From the NCBI RefSeq assembly GCF_004365875.1, contig NZ_SODF01000002.1, forward strand, positions 744,001 to 808,000: DNA of 64,000 nt, in the 5' to 3' direction. The notes under the pieces were generated by a model. That model was given only the letters and a program-made list of their open reading frames with translations, did no database searches and was not told the DNA's origin. The translations under genes and the position numbers were made by a program. How positions within the stretch are numbered: position 1 is the stretch's first letter; every line of letters starts with the position of its first letter. This DNA is from Kribbella kalugense. Lineage in GTDB: Bacteria > Actinomycetota > Actinomycetes > Propionibacteriales > Kribbellaceae. Positions 51,427 to 61,081 of the stretch are shown here, piece after piece.

Positions 51427-52572
51427 ATGACCATCGACCTTGTTCCACCGCGGGTCCGGCGGGGTGCTCCGGTCCCGGTGTTGGTGCTGGCGGCAACGAT
51501 CCTGCCGTTGATCTGTGTGCTGCTGTGGCGGCCGTCGTACCCGATGTCCGACCTGCGGGTGTACTACGCGGCGGCCCGCGGACTGCTGCACGGCGACGAC
51601 ATCTACACCGTCCATCACCAGTATCCGGGGATGGGGCTCGGGTTCACCTATCCCCCGTTCGCGGCGATCGTGCTGGCGCCGCTGGCCCTCGGTCAGGAGT
51701 TCGGCCGGTTGCTGATGACGCTGCTGTCCGGCGTGTCGCTGCTGGTGATCGGCTGGACCACCGCCAAGGCGGTCGGCTGGGGACGCACGGCCGGACTGGT
51801 GATCGCCTTCGCTGCCTTGGCGTTCGAGCCGGTGTGGTCGACCTTCGGCCTCGGTCAGCTCAACCTGGTCCTGCTGGCCCTGCTGATGCTCGACCTGCTC
51901 GGCCACCTACCGCGACGGTACCGCGGCATCCTCGTCGGTGTTGCCACCGGCATCAAACTGACCCCGAGCATCTTCATCGTCTTCCTCCTGGTCACCAGGC
52001 GATTCCGGGAAGCGGCGGTGGCGGCGGGTACGACGCTCGCCACCATCGTGATCGGCTGGCTGGTGATGCCCGGCCCGGCGACCGACTTCTGGACCCGCTA
52101 CATCTTCGACCCAGGCCGGCCCGGACCAGCGCAGTACGTCGGCAATCAGTCGATGCGCGGTGTGATCGCCCGGATCACCCACAACTCGGCGGCCACCATG
52201 CCACTGTGGTTGCTAGCAGCAACGGTCGTCGGGATCGCGGGTCTGCTGACGGCGCGGCGATTGTACGATCGCGGGCTTGGCTTCGAGGCGGTGATCGTGA
52301 CGGCGTTCATCGGGTTGCTGGTCTCGCCGATCTCGTGGACGAACCACTGGGTTTGGGTGGTTCCCGCCGCCGCGGTCCTTTGGGCGCGACGGCGTACCGT
52401 CTTTGCCACGGTTTGGTGCGCGGTCTTCGTACTCGGGTTGCCGTGGTGGATGCCGTTCGCGGGCGACCGTGAGTACAGCTGGACCGTTGTCCAGTCGGTG
52501 GCAGGCGATGCCTACCCGCTCGGTGCCCTGCTGCTGCTTTACGTGCTGAACTCGGAGGCCCGGATCCGGTAG
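51427..52572 (+). CDS. GT87-type membrane glycosyltransferase (mannosyltransferase-like)
   Basis: The 381-residue protein has about ten membrane helices and the pattern of the GT87 (DUF2029) polyprenol-phosphate-dependent alpha-mannosyltransferases: the early extracytoplasmic SYPMSDLRVYYAAARGLLHGDDIY with the catalytic Asp, FTYPPFAAIVLAPL, GQLNLVLLALLMLDLL, and SPISWTNHWVWVVP late. Such enzymes add mannose to lipid-linked glycans at the outer face of the membrane. The substrate is not known. The ATG at 51427 has GAGGG close upstream. It is divergent from the histidine kinase gene and overlaps the convergent GNAT gene by 34 bases. Confidence 0.82.
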   Translation: MTIDLVPPRVRRGAPVPVLVLAATILPLICVLLWRPSYPMSDLRVYYAAARGLLHGDDIYTVHHQYPGMGLGFTYPPFAAIVLAPLALGQEFGRLLMTLLSGVSLLVIGWTTAKAVGWGRTAGLVIAFAALAFEPVWSTFGLGQLNLVLLALLMLDLLGHLPRRYRGILVGVATGIKLTPSIFIVFLLVTRRFREAAVAAGTTLATIVIGWLVMPGPATDFWTRYIFDPGRPGPAQYVGNQSMRGVIARITHNSAATMPLWLLAATVVGIAGLLTARRLYDRGLGFEAVIVTAFIGLLVSPISWTNHWVWVVPAAAVLWARRRTVFATVWCAVFVLGLPWWMPFAGDREYSWTVVQSVAGDAYPLGALLLLYVLNSEARIR

Positions 52573-53075
52573 ACCTGCAGGTTCAGGTCGTAGTACTTGT
52601 CGGTCTCGCCGACCCACTGCATGCCGAGCCGCTTGGCGGTGGCGATCGCGCGTTTGTTGTTCGGGCGGGCGACCGCGAACAGCTCATCGACCTGGCCGTT
52701 CTTGAACGCCCAGCTCATCAGCGCGCTACTCGCCTCGGTCGCGTAGCCGTTGCCCCAGGCGCTCGGCCGCAGCTGCCAGCCGATCTCGAGATCCTCCTCG
52801 TACGGCGGGAGCAGGCGAATCAGCAATGCGCCGACGACCTCACCGTTGTCGCGGCGCGCGACCGCCCAACGGCCGGCCGGTACGACGAAGTTCGGCTGGG
52901 CCTCGGTCCAGGCCTGCAGGACCAGCCGCATGGTCGCGGCGTCCGGGACCTTCTCGATGGCCGGTGACAGCCAGGGCGCCACGTCGGCGGAGCCATAGAT
53001 CTCCAGCGCCGCGTCGGCGTCGTCTTCCTCCCAGTCCCGGATCAGCAGCCGGTCTGTCTCCAGCTTCAGCGTCAC
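52539..53075 (-). CDS. GNAT family N-acetyltransferase (RimJ/RimL-like)
   Basis: About 178 residues starting TLKLETDRLLIRDW, the standard opening of RimJ/RimL-type acetyltransferases. It continues with VGALLIRLLPPYEEDLEIGWQL, the CoA segment AWGNGYATEASSALMSWAF and VARPNNKRAIATAKRLGMQ. Substrate unknown. The GTG at 53075 follows a leaderless TACCCT element by six bases, which is why it is preferred over the frame open to 53198. The last 34 bases overlap the glycosyltransferase gene. Confidence 0.88.
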   Translation of the reverse strand: MTLKLETDRLLIRDWEEDDADAALEIYGSADVAPWLSPAIEKVPDAATMRLVLQAWTEAQPNFVVPAGRWAVARRDNGEVVGALLIRLLPPYEEDLEIGWQLRPSAWGNGYATEASSALMSWAFKNGQVDELFAVARPNNKRAIATAKRLGMQWVGETDKYYDLNLQVYRIRASEFST

Positions 53076-53081
53076 CTCGCC

Positions 53082-53087
53082 AGGGTA
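53082..53087 (-). promoter_or_regulatory. -10 element of a probable leaderless promoter
   Basis: On the reverse strand TACCCT is followed by GGCGAG and the GTG at 53075, identical in layout to the elements at 18183 and 34971. Confidence 0.55.
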
Positions 53088-53131
53088 TGCGGTCTGCGCC
53101 CGGACACAATAGGTTCGGGGATGAACGCAGA

Positions 53132-53159
53132 GAGCCTCCGCCCGATCGGGCGGAGGCTC
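53132..53159. terminator. Strong hairpin
   Basis: GAGCCTCCGCCC (53132-53143), loop GATC, then the perfect 12-base complement (53148-53159), with GCA/TGC adding to the stem outside. It lies between the dnaK operon end and the GNAT promoter. Confidence 0.65.
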
Positions 53160-53243
53160 TGCGACAAGAGGCCGCAGGGCGGTCCTGGAACGGACCACCC
53201 TGCGGGGGTCGAAGGGCGCCGGGGGGACGGCGCACCTTCGACT

Positions 53244-53276
53244 GTGGAGGCGTCGTTGGGGGAACGACGGCCTCCA
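53244..53276 (-). terminator. Hairpin after hspR, probable end of the dnaK operon
   Basis: TGGAGGC-GTCGTT, a GGGGG loop, AACGAC-GGCCTCCA: a stem of 13 bp with one bulged base, about 57 bases after the hspR stop codon. Confidence 0.65.
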
Positions 53277-53332
53277 CCGGACCGGAGGCTCCGAGGGGGG
53301 ATTCGAGCGCCTCCGGTGGTCTGGAGGTTGGA

Positions 53333-53791
53333 TCAGCGCGAGCCGAGTTCCAGAGGCTGGGTGCGGATCCAGCGCGTCGTGGTCTGCTGCCGGCCCATGG
53401 CGATCACGTCGCCGGCTGGGCCGGCCGAGAAGACCCGGCTGGTGGCGGAGCGTCGGGAGGCGCCGACGCCGCGTTGGACCTCGGCCAGAAGCTGGTTGAC
53501 CCGCATCCGCAGATCCTCCACTTCCGACTGTAGCGCGAGGATGTGGCGAATTCCCGCGAGGTTCACGCCCTCGTCCTGAGACAGATGCTGCACGTAGCGC
53601 AGCCTCGCCACGTCGTACGCCGAGTACCGCCGGCCGCGGCCGGACGCCCGGCTCGGCACCACAAGGCCGAGCCGGTCGTACTGCCGCAGTGTCTGCGGAT
53701 GCATGCCGGCCAGCTGGGCCGCCACCGAGATCACGTAGATCGGGGTGCGGTCGTCCCAGGTCGGCACCTGGCTGAACGGGATGCCCATCAC
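53333..53791 (-). CDS. hspR: Heat-shock repressor HspR (MerR family)
   Basis: The 152-residue protein has a MerR-type helix-turn-helix with the HspR pattern YVISVAAQLAGMHPQTLRQYDRLGLV (in parts; residues about 20-45), SGRGRRYSAYDVARLR, and a following helix DEGVNLAGIRHIL, with a basic C-terminal tail. HspR binds HAIR operators, with DnaK as co-repressor, and shuts off dnaK and clpB when cells are not stressed. It ends the dnaK-grpE-dnaJ-hspR operon. Its GTG overlaps the dnaJ stop (an ATG is the next codon). HAIR sites stand before both dnaK and clpB in this window. Confidence 0.95.
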   Translation of the reverse strand: MMGIPFSQVPTWDDRTPIYVISVAAQLAGMHPQTLRQYDRLGLVVPSRASGRGRRYSAYDVARLRYVQHLSQDEGVNLAGIRHILALQSEVEDLRMRVNQLLAEVQRGVGASRRSATSRVFSAGPAGDVIAMGRQQTTTRWIRTQPLELGSR

Positions 53792-54960
53792 GAACTCCCG
53801 AACAACCCGGCCCGCAGATCAGGGTGATCCGATGCGGAGTTGAACTCCTGCAGCTTTTCCTTCTGCTCGTCGGTGAGGTCGTGCGGGACCTGCACCTCGA
53901 GGGTCAGCATCAGGTCGCCCTTGGTCCCGTCCCGGCGGACCGAACCCTTGCCACGGACGCGCAGCTTGCTGCCGTTCGCCGTACCGGCCGGGATCCGGAC
54001 CGTGACCGGCAGGCCGTCCAGGGTCGGGACCTTGATCTCGGCACCCAGCGCCGCCTCGGTGAAGCTCACCGGGACGTTCAGCGTCAGGTGCTCACCCTGC
54101 CGGCCGAAGATCCGGTGCGGCTTGACGTGCACGGTGACGTAGAGGTCGCCCGCGGGTCCGCCCCGCTCGCCGGCCGCGCCCTTGCCCTTCAACCGGATCC
54201 GCTGACCGTCCTGCACGCCCGCGGGGATGCGGACCTGCATGGTCTTGCTCGACTGGCCGCGGCCGGAGCCGTGGCAGGTCTCGCACGGCTGGTCGACGAC
54301 CAGACCGCGGCCCTTGCACTCGGTGCACGGCTCGGTCATGGCGAACACGCCGCCCTGGACCGAGGTCTGCATACCCGTGCCTTCGCACTTCAGGCAGACC
54401 TTCGGCACCGTGCCGTACTTCGCGCCGGTGCCGCGACAGGTCGGGCAGGGCTCGTCGCTGGTCATCCGGAGCCCGACCGTGACACCGTTCACGGCCTCGG
54501 CGAACTCGATCGTCGCCTCGGTCTCGATGTCCTGGCCGCGCCGCGGACGGGCCGTCGTGGTGGTCGTGGTCCGGCCACCACCGCCGAACATGCCGCCCAG
54601 GATGTCCCCGAGCCCACCACCGGTGTTGTTGGTGGAGCCGCCGCGGTTGAACAGGTCGCCGACGTCGAAGTTGAAGCCGCCGCCGCCCTGACCGCTGCCG
54701 GTCGGCATCCGGAACCCACCGCTGCCGAACAGCCGGCGGGCCTCGTCGTACTCCTTGCGCTTCTTCGGGTCGCCGACGACGTCGTACGCCTCGGAGACCT
54801 CCTTGAACTTGGCCTCCGCGGACGCGTCACCGGCGTTCGAGTCGGGGTGGTACTTGCGCGCCAGCTTGCGGTAGGACTTCTTGATCTCGTCGGCCTCGGC
54901 GGTCTTGGCGACGCCGAGCACCTTGTAGAAGTCCTTCTCGAGCCAGTCCTTGGTGCTCAC
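53788..54960 (-). CDS. dnaJ: Molecular chaperone DnaJ
   Basis: The 390-residue protein is a type I DnaJ. Residues about 9-75 are the J domain with KYHPDSN (HPD motif), followed by a long Gly/Phe-rich region (GGGFNFDVGDLFNRGG in part). Four zinc-binding CxxCxGxG repeats follow (CPTCRGTG, CLKCEGTG, CTECKGRG, CETCHGSG), then the C-terminal substrate-binding domains. It stimulates DnaK ATPase and delivers clients. GGGAGGGG precedes the GTG at 54960. It lies 30 bases after grpE. Confidence 0.96.
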   Translation of the reverse strand: MSTKDWLEKDFYKVLGVAKTAEADEIKKSYRKLARKYHPDSNAGDASAEAKFKEVSEAYDVVGDPKKRKEYDEARRLFGSGGFRMPTGSGQGGGGFNFDVGDLFNRGGSTNNTGGGLGDILGGMFGGGGRTTTTTTARPRRGQDIETEATIEFAEAVNGVTVGLRMTSDEPCPTCRGTGAKYGTVPKVCLKCEGTGMQTSVQGGVFAMTEPCTECKGRGLVVDQPCETCHGSGRGQSSKTMQVRIPAGVQDGQRIRLKGKGAAGERGGPAGDLYVTVHVKPHRIFGRQGEHLTLNVPVSFTEAALGAEIKVPTLDGLPVTVRIPAGTANGSKLRVRGKGSVRRDGTKGDLMLTLEVQVPHDLTDEQKEKLQEFNSASDHPDLRAGLFGSS

Positions 54961-54990
54961 TCGACGCCTCCCCTCCCGTCGTGGTCGGTA

Positions 54991-55700
54991 CTACTCCGCG
55001 GACCTGTCCGCGTCTTCATCTGTGCTCTCCACCGGTACGTCGGCCTTGGCGGCGTCGGCCGGTAGTTGCTCGGTCGGCTCCGAGACGGCCACCCGGGCCG
55101 GCCGCAGGATCCGCTCGCCGAGGCGGTACCCCGGCTGCATCACCATCGTGGCGGTCGGTCCGTCGACCTCGTCGGAGTAGTTATGCAGCAGGGCCTCGTG
55201 GATGCGCGGGTCGAACGCATCACCCTTCTCGCCGTACTTCGTCAGGCCGAGCTTCTCGGTGACGCGCTCCAGCGATTCGGCGACCGCCTTGAACGCGCCC
55301 TCCAGTTCACCCGCCTCGCGGGCCCGGCCGACGTCGTCCAGGATCCCGAGCAGTTCGGTCAGCACCGAGCCGATCACGAGCTCCCGGCTCGCCTCCCGGT
55401 CCCGGTCGACCCGGCGCTTGTAGTTCACGTACTCGGCCTGCAGTCGCTGCAGGTCCGCCGTACGCTCGCTCAACGCCTCGGTCAGCAGGGCTTCCTGGGC
55501 GGACGGGCCGCCGATCAGGTCCGACGGGTCCCGCGGCGGCTGCCCGCCCGGGGTACCCGGCATGCCCGGCTGGGGGCCGGGCGCGGGAGTCGCCGACGTT
55601 TCGGTCGACTCCCGCGCGGCACCGGTGTCCGGGTCGATCCGGCGCTTGTCCCGGACGACGGGCTCGCCGTCGCCGAACTCGCTGCCAGTGGGTCGATCCG

Positions 55701-55704
<4 letters not shown>
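54991..55704 (-). CDS. grpE: Nucleotide exchange factor GrpE
   Basis: The 237-residue protein has an N-terminal acidic, disordered-looking stretch (residues 1-65, Pro/Gly-rich), then the GrpE long helix (ERTADLQRLQAEYVNYKRRVDRDREAS, in parts) and the beta domain with EKGDAFDPRIHEALLHNY and VMQPGYRLGERILRPARVAVS (quoted in parts). It releases ADP from DnaK. The GTG start overlaps the dnaK stop by four bases, so expression is coupled. It has a longer tail than most (EQLPADAAKADVPVESTDED, in part). Confidence 0.96.
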
Positions 55705-57560
<1,856 letters not shown>

Positions 57561-57576
57561 GCTTTACCTCCACGAA

Positions 57577-57597
57577 GTTGAGTGATACGGACTCAAT
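57577..57597 (-). promoter_or_regulatory. HAIR operator 1 upstream of dnaK
   Basis: GTTGAGT, seven bases, ACTCAAT: the HspR inverted repeat with TTGAGT/ACTCAA intact. It lies 17 bases upstream of the dnaK ATG. Confidence 0.85.
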
Positions 57598-57641
57598 GTT
57601 GCCTGTTCGACCGCCTCGGTTCAAATCCGTGACGCCGCAAA

Positions 57642-57662
57642 CTTGAGTTCACTAGACTCAAC
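57642..57662 (-). promoter_or_regulatory. HAIR operator 2 upstream of dnaK
   Basis: CTTGAGT, seven bases, ACTCAAC: the HspR inverted repeat, 65 bases further upstream than the first. Confidence 0.85.
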
Positions 57663-57781
57663 ATGACACATCGCCCAGGTCATTCCCAAGGGCGGCCCCG
57701 ATTTTCCGGGTTCCAGCCAGGGTCCGGCCAGGGAGTCCCCGATTTGCCCCCTGCCTCAGCAAGGGTTTTCCGTGGGATGGT

Positions 57782-58267
57782 GTGCCGGTGAGACTCCGCC
57801 CTATGACCGCCGCTGACCTCGCCGCGGTACTTGCGCTCAACACCACCGCGGAGGGTCTGGTCCCACCACTCGGCCCGGACCGCCTCGACTGGCTCCGCCT
57901 GATCGCCGCCCACGCCGCCGTCGTCGACCTCGACGGCCGCCCGGCCGGCTTCGTGCTTACCTTCACCCCGGGCTCGGCGTACGACGGGCTCGAGTTCGGC
58001 TGGTTCAGCCAGACCTACGCCGACCAGTTCCTCTACATCGAACGGATCGTGATCGCCACCGAGCACCGCCGCGAGGGCCTGGCCACCCAGGTGTACGGCG
58101 CCATCGAACGAGCCGCCAAACCCTTCGGCCGCGCCGTCGCCCGAGTCCGCTCCGACTCCCTCGACTCCGCCGGCCTCACCTTCCACACCAACCGCGGCTA
58201 CACCGAAGTAGCCAAACAACGCCTAGCCAACGGCACCACCACAGCCCTCCTCGCCAAAGACCTATAA
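57782..58267 (+). CDS. GNAT family N-acetyltransferase
   Basis: The 161-residue protein has the GNAT fold: VRLRPMTAADLAAVLALN at the start, FLYIERIVIATEHRREGLATQVYGAIER with the acetyl-CoA loop (HRREGLA), and GLTFHTNRGYTEVAKQRL near the end. Substrate unknown. Start may be the GTG at 57782 or the GTG two codons on (57788). It is divergent from dnaK, 221 bases away, and its 3' end overlaps the convergent phosphoribosyltransferase gene by six bases. Confidence 0.85.
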   Translation: MPVRLRPMTAADLAAVLALNTTAEGLVPPLGPDRLDWLRLIAAHAAVVDLDGRPAGFVLTFTPGSAYDGLEFGWFSQTYADQFLYIERIVIATEHRREGLATQVYGAIERAAKPFGRAVARVRSDSLDSAGLTFHTNRGYTEVAKQRLANGTTTALLAKDL

Positions 58268-58804
58268 CTGCCGCACATCGAGCAGCGCCCGTAGCGGCAG
58301 GTCATGGCGAAGGCGCGCGTCGGTGAGCCCGTCGACGACGCAGGCAGCGCCGATCCAGCGCGCCCCACAGTCGTCCACCAAGGCGCGACCGGTCAGAGCA
58401 GTGGCGCCCGTCTCCGCCCAGTCGTCGACCAGAAGCACCCGGTCGCCGGCCCGGACCAGGTCCCGGCGGAACCCGAACACGTCCTGGCGATCCCGGTAGT
58501 CCGGCCCCGCCGTATGCAAGACCCACCGGTCGCTGTCAGTCGCCGGCCAGGCGTTCTTCCGGATCTCCACGAACCCGACCCCGAGCGCGGCCGCGGTCAA
58601 CGCACCGACAAGTGACCCACGCGACACCGGCCCGACCACGACGGTGGGCACCACGTCGTACAACCTCCCCAACGCCGGCCCAAGCTCCCGCAGAATCCCA
58701 GCATCACGCCACCACCCAGTGACGTCCGCCGAACTCCTTCAAACCCCCCGATCCGCCCGCCACCGAAACGCGTTGCGAAGCCGCGCCTGCAGTTCTGTAC
58801 CCAT
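58262..58804 (-). pseudogene. Phosphoribosyltransferase-like gene with in-frame TGA
   Basis: From an ATG at 58804 the frame reads MGTELQARLRNAFRW then RADRGV, a TGA stop at 58739-58741, and continues in the same frame as SSADVTGWWRDAGILRELGPAL into a phosphoribosyltransferase fold: VVVGPVSRGSLVGALTAAALGVGFVEIRK (in parts) and the PRPP-binding loop DRVLLVDDWAETGATALTG. Related actinobacterial proteins keep both sides of the stop as one chain, so the stop looks like a nonsense mutation. A shorter product from a TTG at 58672 would lose the WWRD segment. It could also be a sequencing error. Confidence 0.7.
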
Positions 58805-58849
58805 GCCCCCAGAGTGAGCCACTCGCCCACCACCCGCACCCGAATTGCC

Positions 58850-58938
58850 GGACCGCCAGGCCATCACAATCGGCCCCGGCTGGCGGCGCCACGTGGGGCG
58901 GACGGTCAAGTCGGCCGATTGTGATGGCCTGGGGATCC
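58850..58938. repeat. 89-bp-family inverted-repeat element, copy B
   Basis: Arms starting GGACCGCCAGGCCATCACAAT and ending ATTGTGATGGCCTGGGGATCC, matching each other at about 24 of 26 positions, with 47 bases between CACAAT and ATTGTG. It ends 51 bases before the AbiEi-like start codon at 58990. Confidence 0.75.
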
Positions 58939-58989
58939 GGCTGTGGACAACCGCCGACGGCGCGCGCCGGTTTCCGCCATCCTCGTGAG

Positions 58990-59895
58990 ATGTCCGAGGT
59001 CGTTGACGTTCTCTACCGGCGCGCGGGTACTGCGAGGTTCGCCGAGCTTCGAGCGCTCGTCTCCGCGCGGGCGATCCGTACGGCGCTGGCCGACGGGGCG
59101 ATCCGCCGGATCGCGAAGGGGGTCTACGCGCTGCCGCCGGTGCCTGACCCGCTCGCCGCCGCCCGAGCCCAGGGTGGTCTGGTATCGCACCTGAGTGCCG
59201 CCGTAGCGCACGGCTTCTCGGTGCTCGACCTGCCGGACAAGCCACAGATCACCGTGCCCCGCGGACAGCACCGCAGGTTGAGCCCGATCCCGTGCGACCT
59301 GCACTGGGCCGACGAGGTCTCGTCCGACGGCCTGTGTACCGGCAAGCTGCGGACGGTGCTGGACTGCGCTCGCACCCTTCCGTTCGAGGCCGCCCTGACG
59401 GTCGCGGACTCGGCGCTCCGACTCGGCGCAGTAGATCGCTCACAACTGTTGATCGCGGCCGCGGAGCTGACCGGCCCTGGTTCCCGCCGAGCCCGCCGAG
59501 TCGCAGCCGCCGCGGACGCTCGCGCGGAGTCGCCGCTGGAGTTCGTCCTCCGATCGGTCCTGATCGAGGCGGGCATCGATGGCTTCGAACCACAGGTCGT
59601 GGTCCGGGACGGCACCTTCTCGGCGCGGATCGACCTCGGACATCCCGGCCTGCTCATCGCACTCGAGGCGGACGGCTTCGCGTATCACAGCACACGGACC
59701 GCGTTGACACGTGACTGTCACCGTCACGTCAACCTGACCCTTCGCGGCTGGCGACTGCTCCGCTTCTCCTGGGAGGACGTGATGTTCGACCGGCAATGGG
59801 TCGTGACCGCGATCCGGGCGGCGATAGCCGGATCGCCGGGCCATCACAATGTGCTGGAAATCCACGGTCACCGCGGGGACGCGTTCGCTGGGTGA
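58990..59895 (+). CDS. AbiEi-like protein with DUF559 nuclease-type domain
   Basis: About 301 residues. The N-terminal winged-helix segment (GTARFAELRALVSARAIRTALADGAIRRIAKGVYALP, in parts) is AbiEi-antitoxin-like, followed by SHLSAAVAHGFSVLDLP. The C-terminal domain keeps the Vsr/DUF559 nuclease pattern: ESPLEFVLRSVLIEAGI, ARIDLGHPGLLIALEADGF (Asp and Glu of the core), YHSTRTALTRDCHRHVNLTLRGWRLLRFSWEDV in parts. No AbiEii toxin gene follows. The gene lies between repeat copies B and C, and its last codons (GHHN and beyond) are in copy C. CATCCT six bases before the ATG hints at a leaderless start. Confidence 0.75.
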   Translation: MSEVVDVLYRRAGTARFAELRALVSARAIRTALADGAIRRIAKGVYALPPVPDPLAAARAQGGLVSHLSAAVAHGFSVLDLPDKPQITVPRGQHRRLSPIPCDLHWADEVSSDGLCTGKLRTVLDCARTLPFEAALTVADSALRLGAVDRSQLLIAAAELTGPGSRRARRVAAAADARAESPLEFVLRSVLIEAGIDGFEPQVVVRDGTFSARIDLGHPGLLIALEADGFAYHSTRTALTRDCHRHVNLTLRGWRLLRFSWEDVMFDRQWVVTAIRAAIAGSPGHHNVLEIHGHRGDAFAG

Positions 59896-59918
59896 CGATT
59901 GTGATGGCCTGGGGGTCC
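59830..59918. repeat. 89-bp-family inverted-repeat element, copy C
   Basis: Arms GGATCGCCGGGCCATCACAAT and ATTGTGATGGCCTGGGGGTCC with 47 bases between CACAAT and ATTGTG, total 89 bp like copy B. The left arm and centre encode the end of the AbiEi-like protein; the last base of the right arm is the first base of the hutI stop on the other strand. Confidence 0.75.
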
Positions 59919-61081
59919 TACACAGGCCGCCCACTGATGAAGGTTTGGGAGATCAGGGGGACGGCGGGGCGGTAGGAGAGGTGTAGGTGGGTGGGGGCGT
60001 TGAGGATGGTTAGGTCGGCTTGGGCGCCGGGGGTTAGGTGGCCGATGTCGGGGCGGCGGAGGGAGGCGGCGCCGCCGGCGGTGGCTGACCAGAGGGCTTC
60101 GGCGGGGGTCATGTGCATTTCGCGGACGGCGAGGGCTATGCAGAAGGGCATGGAGGAGGAGTAGCCGGAGCCGGGGTTGCAGTCGGTGGCGAGGGCTACG
60201 GTGACGCCGGCATCGAGGAGGCGGCGGGCGTCGGGGTACGGCGACCTTGTGGAGAACTCGATCGCGGGGAGGAGTCCGGCGACGACTCCGCTCGACGCGA
60301 GGGCGTCGATGTCGGCGTCGGTGAGATACGTGCAGTGGTCGGCCGCAGCGGCGCCTATCGAGCAGGCGAGCTGGACGCCGGGGCCTTCGCCGAGCTGGTT
60401 GGCATGGACCCGGGCCTGGAGCCCGCGGGCTAGGCCGGCCTCGAGGATCATGCGGGCCTGGTCTTCGTCGAAGGCGCCGCGTTCCACGAAGACGTCGATC
60501 CACTTCGCGTGCCCCGCAGCCACGTCGAGCATCGGGCCGGTCACCAGCGACACGTAGCCGGCCGGGTCGTCGGCATACTCCGTCGGCACCACATGCGCCC
60601 CGAGGTACGTCGTCTCGTCGGTGAAGTGGCTCGCGATCTCGAGGGCCCGGGCCTCGTCCCCGACCGTCAGCCCGTACCCGGACTTGATCTCCACCGTCGT
60701 GGTCCCCTGCCGCCGCATCTCCGTCACCAGCCGGGAGACGTTCGCGGTCAACTGTTCGTCGGTGGCGGCCCGGGTTGCCGCGACTGTGGTCCGGATACCG
60801 CCGGCGGAGTACGGCGTACCTGTCATTCGGGCTGCGAACTCCTCGGCCCGGTCGCCCGCGAACACCAGGTGGGAGTGCGAGTCGACGAAGCCGGGGATGA
60901 CTGCTCGCCCGCCGAGATCGAGCGCCGCGTCGGCGACCGGAGCGTCACGTCGTTGGCCGACCCAACCGATTGTGCTGCCGTCGATCACCAGCGCCGCGTC
61001 GTGAAGCTCACCGAGCAGATCGCCGCGGGCGGGATCGTTGGTCACCAGCGAACCGATGCCGGTCAGCAACAGCGAGCTCAT
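59918..61081 (-). CDS. hutI: Imidazolonepropionase
   Basis: The 387-residue protein is an amidohydrolase-superfamily imidazolonepropionase: metal ligands in IPGFVDSHSHLVFAGDR, VEIKSGYGL, GAHVVPTEYADDP, VHANQLGEGPG and ALATDCNPGSGYSSSMP. It opens 4-imidazolone-5-propanoate to N-formimino-L-glutamate, the third step of histidine degradation. Its ATG overlaps the hutF stop by four bases. It is the last gene of the leftward hut operon; the stop abuts repeat copy C. Confidence 0.95.
   Translation of the reverse strand: MSSLLLTGIGSLVTNDPARGDLLGELHDAALVIDGSTIGWVGQRRDAPVADAALDLGGRAVIPGFVDSHSHLVFAGDRAEEFAARMTGTPYSAGGIRTTVAATRAATDEQLTANVSRLVTEMRRQGTTTVEIKSGYGLTVGDEARALEIASHFTDETTYLGAHVVPTEYADDPAGYVSLVTGPMLDVAAGHAKWIDVFVERGAFDEDQARMILEAGLARGLQARVHANQLGEGPGVQLACSIGAAAADHCTYLTDADIDALASSGVVAGLLPAIEFSTRSPYPDARRLLDAGVTVALATDCNPGSGYSSSMPFCIALAVREMHMTPAEALWSATAGGAASLRRPDIGHLTPGAQADLTILNAPTHLHLSYRPAVPLISQTFISGRPV

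Noticed and set aside
59830..59918. Possible intrinsic terminator for hutI and the AbiEi-like gene
   Set aside because: The stem would have a 47-base loop and the same element occurs upstream of the gene and at another locus, so I treat it as a repeat element, though it may also stop transcription.
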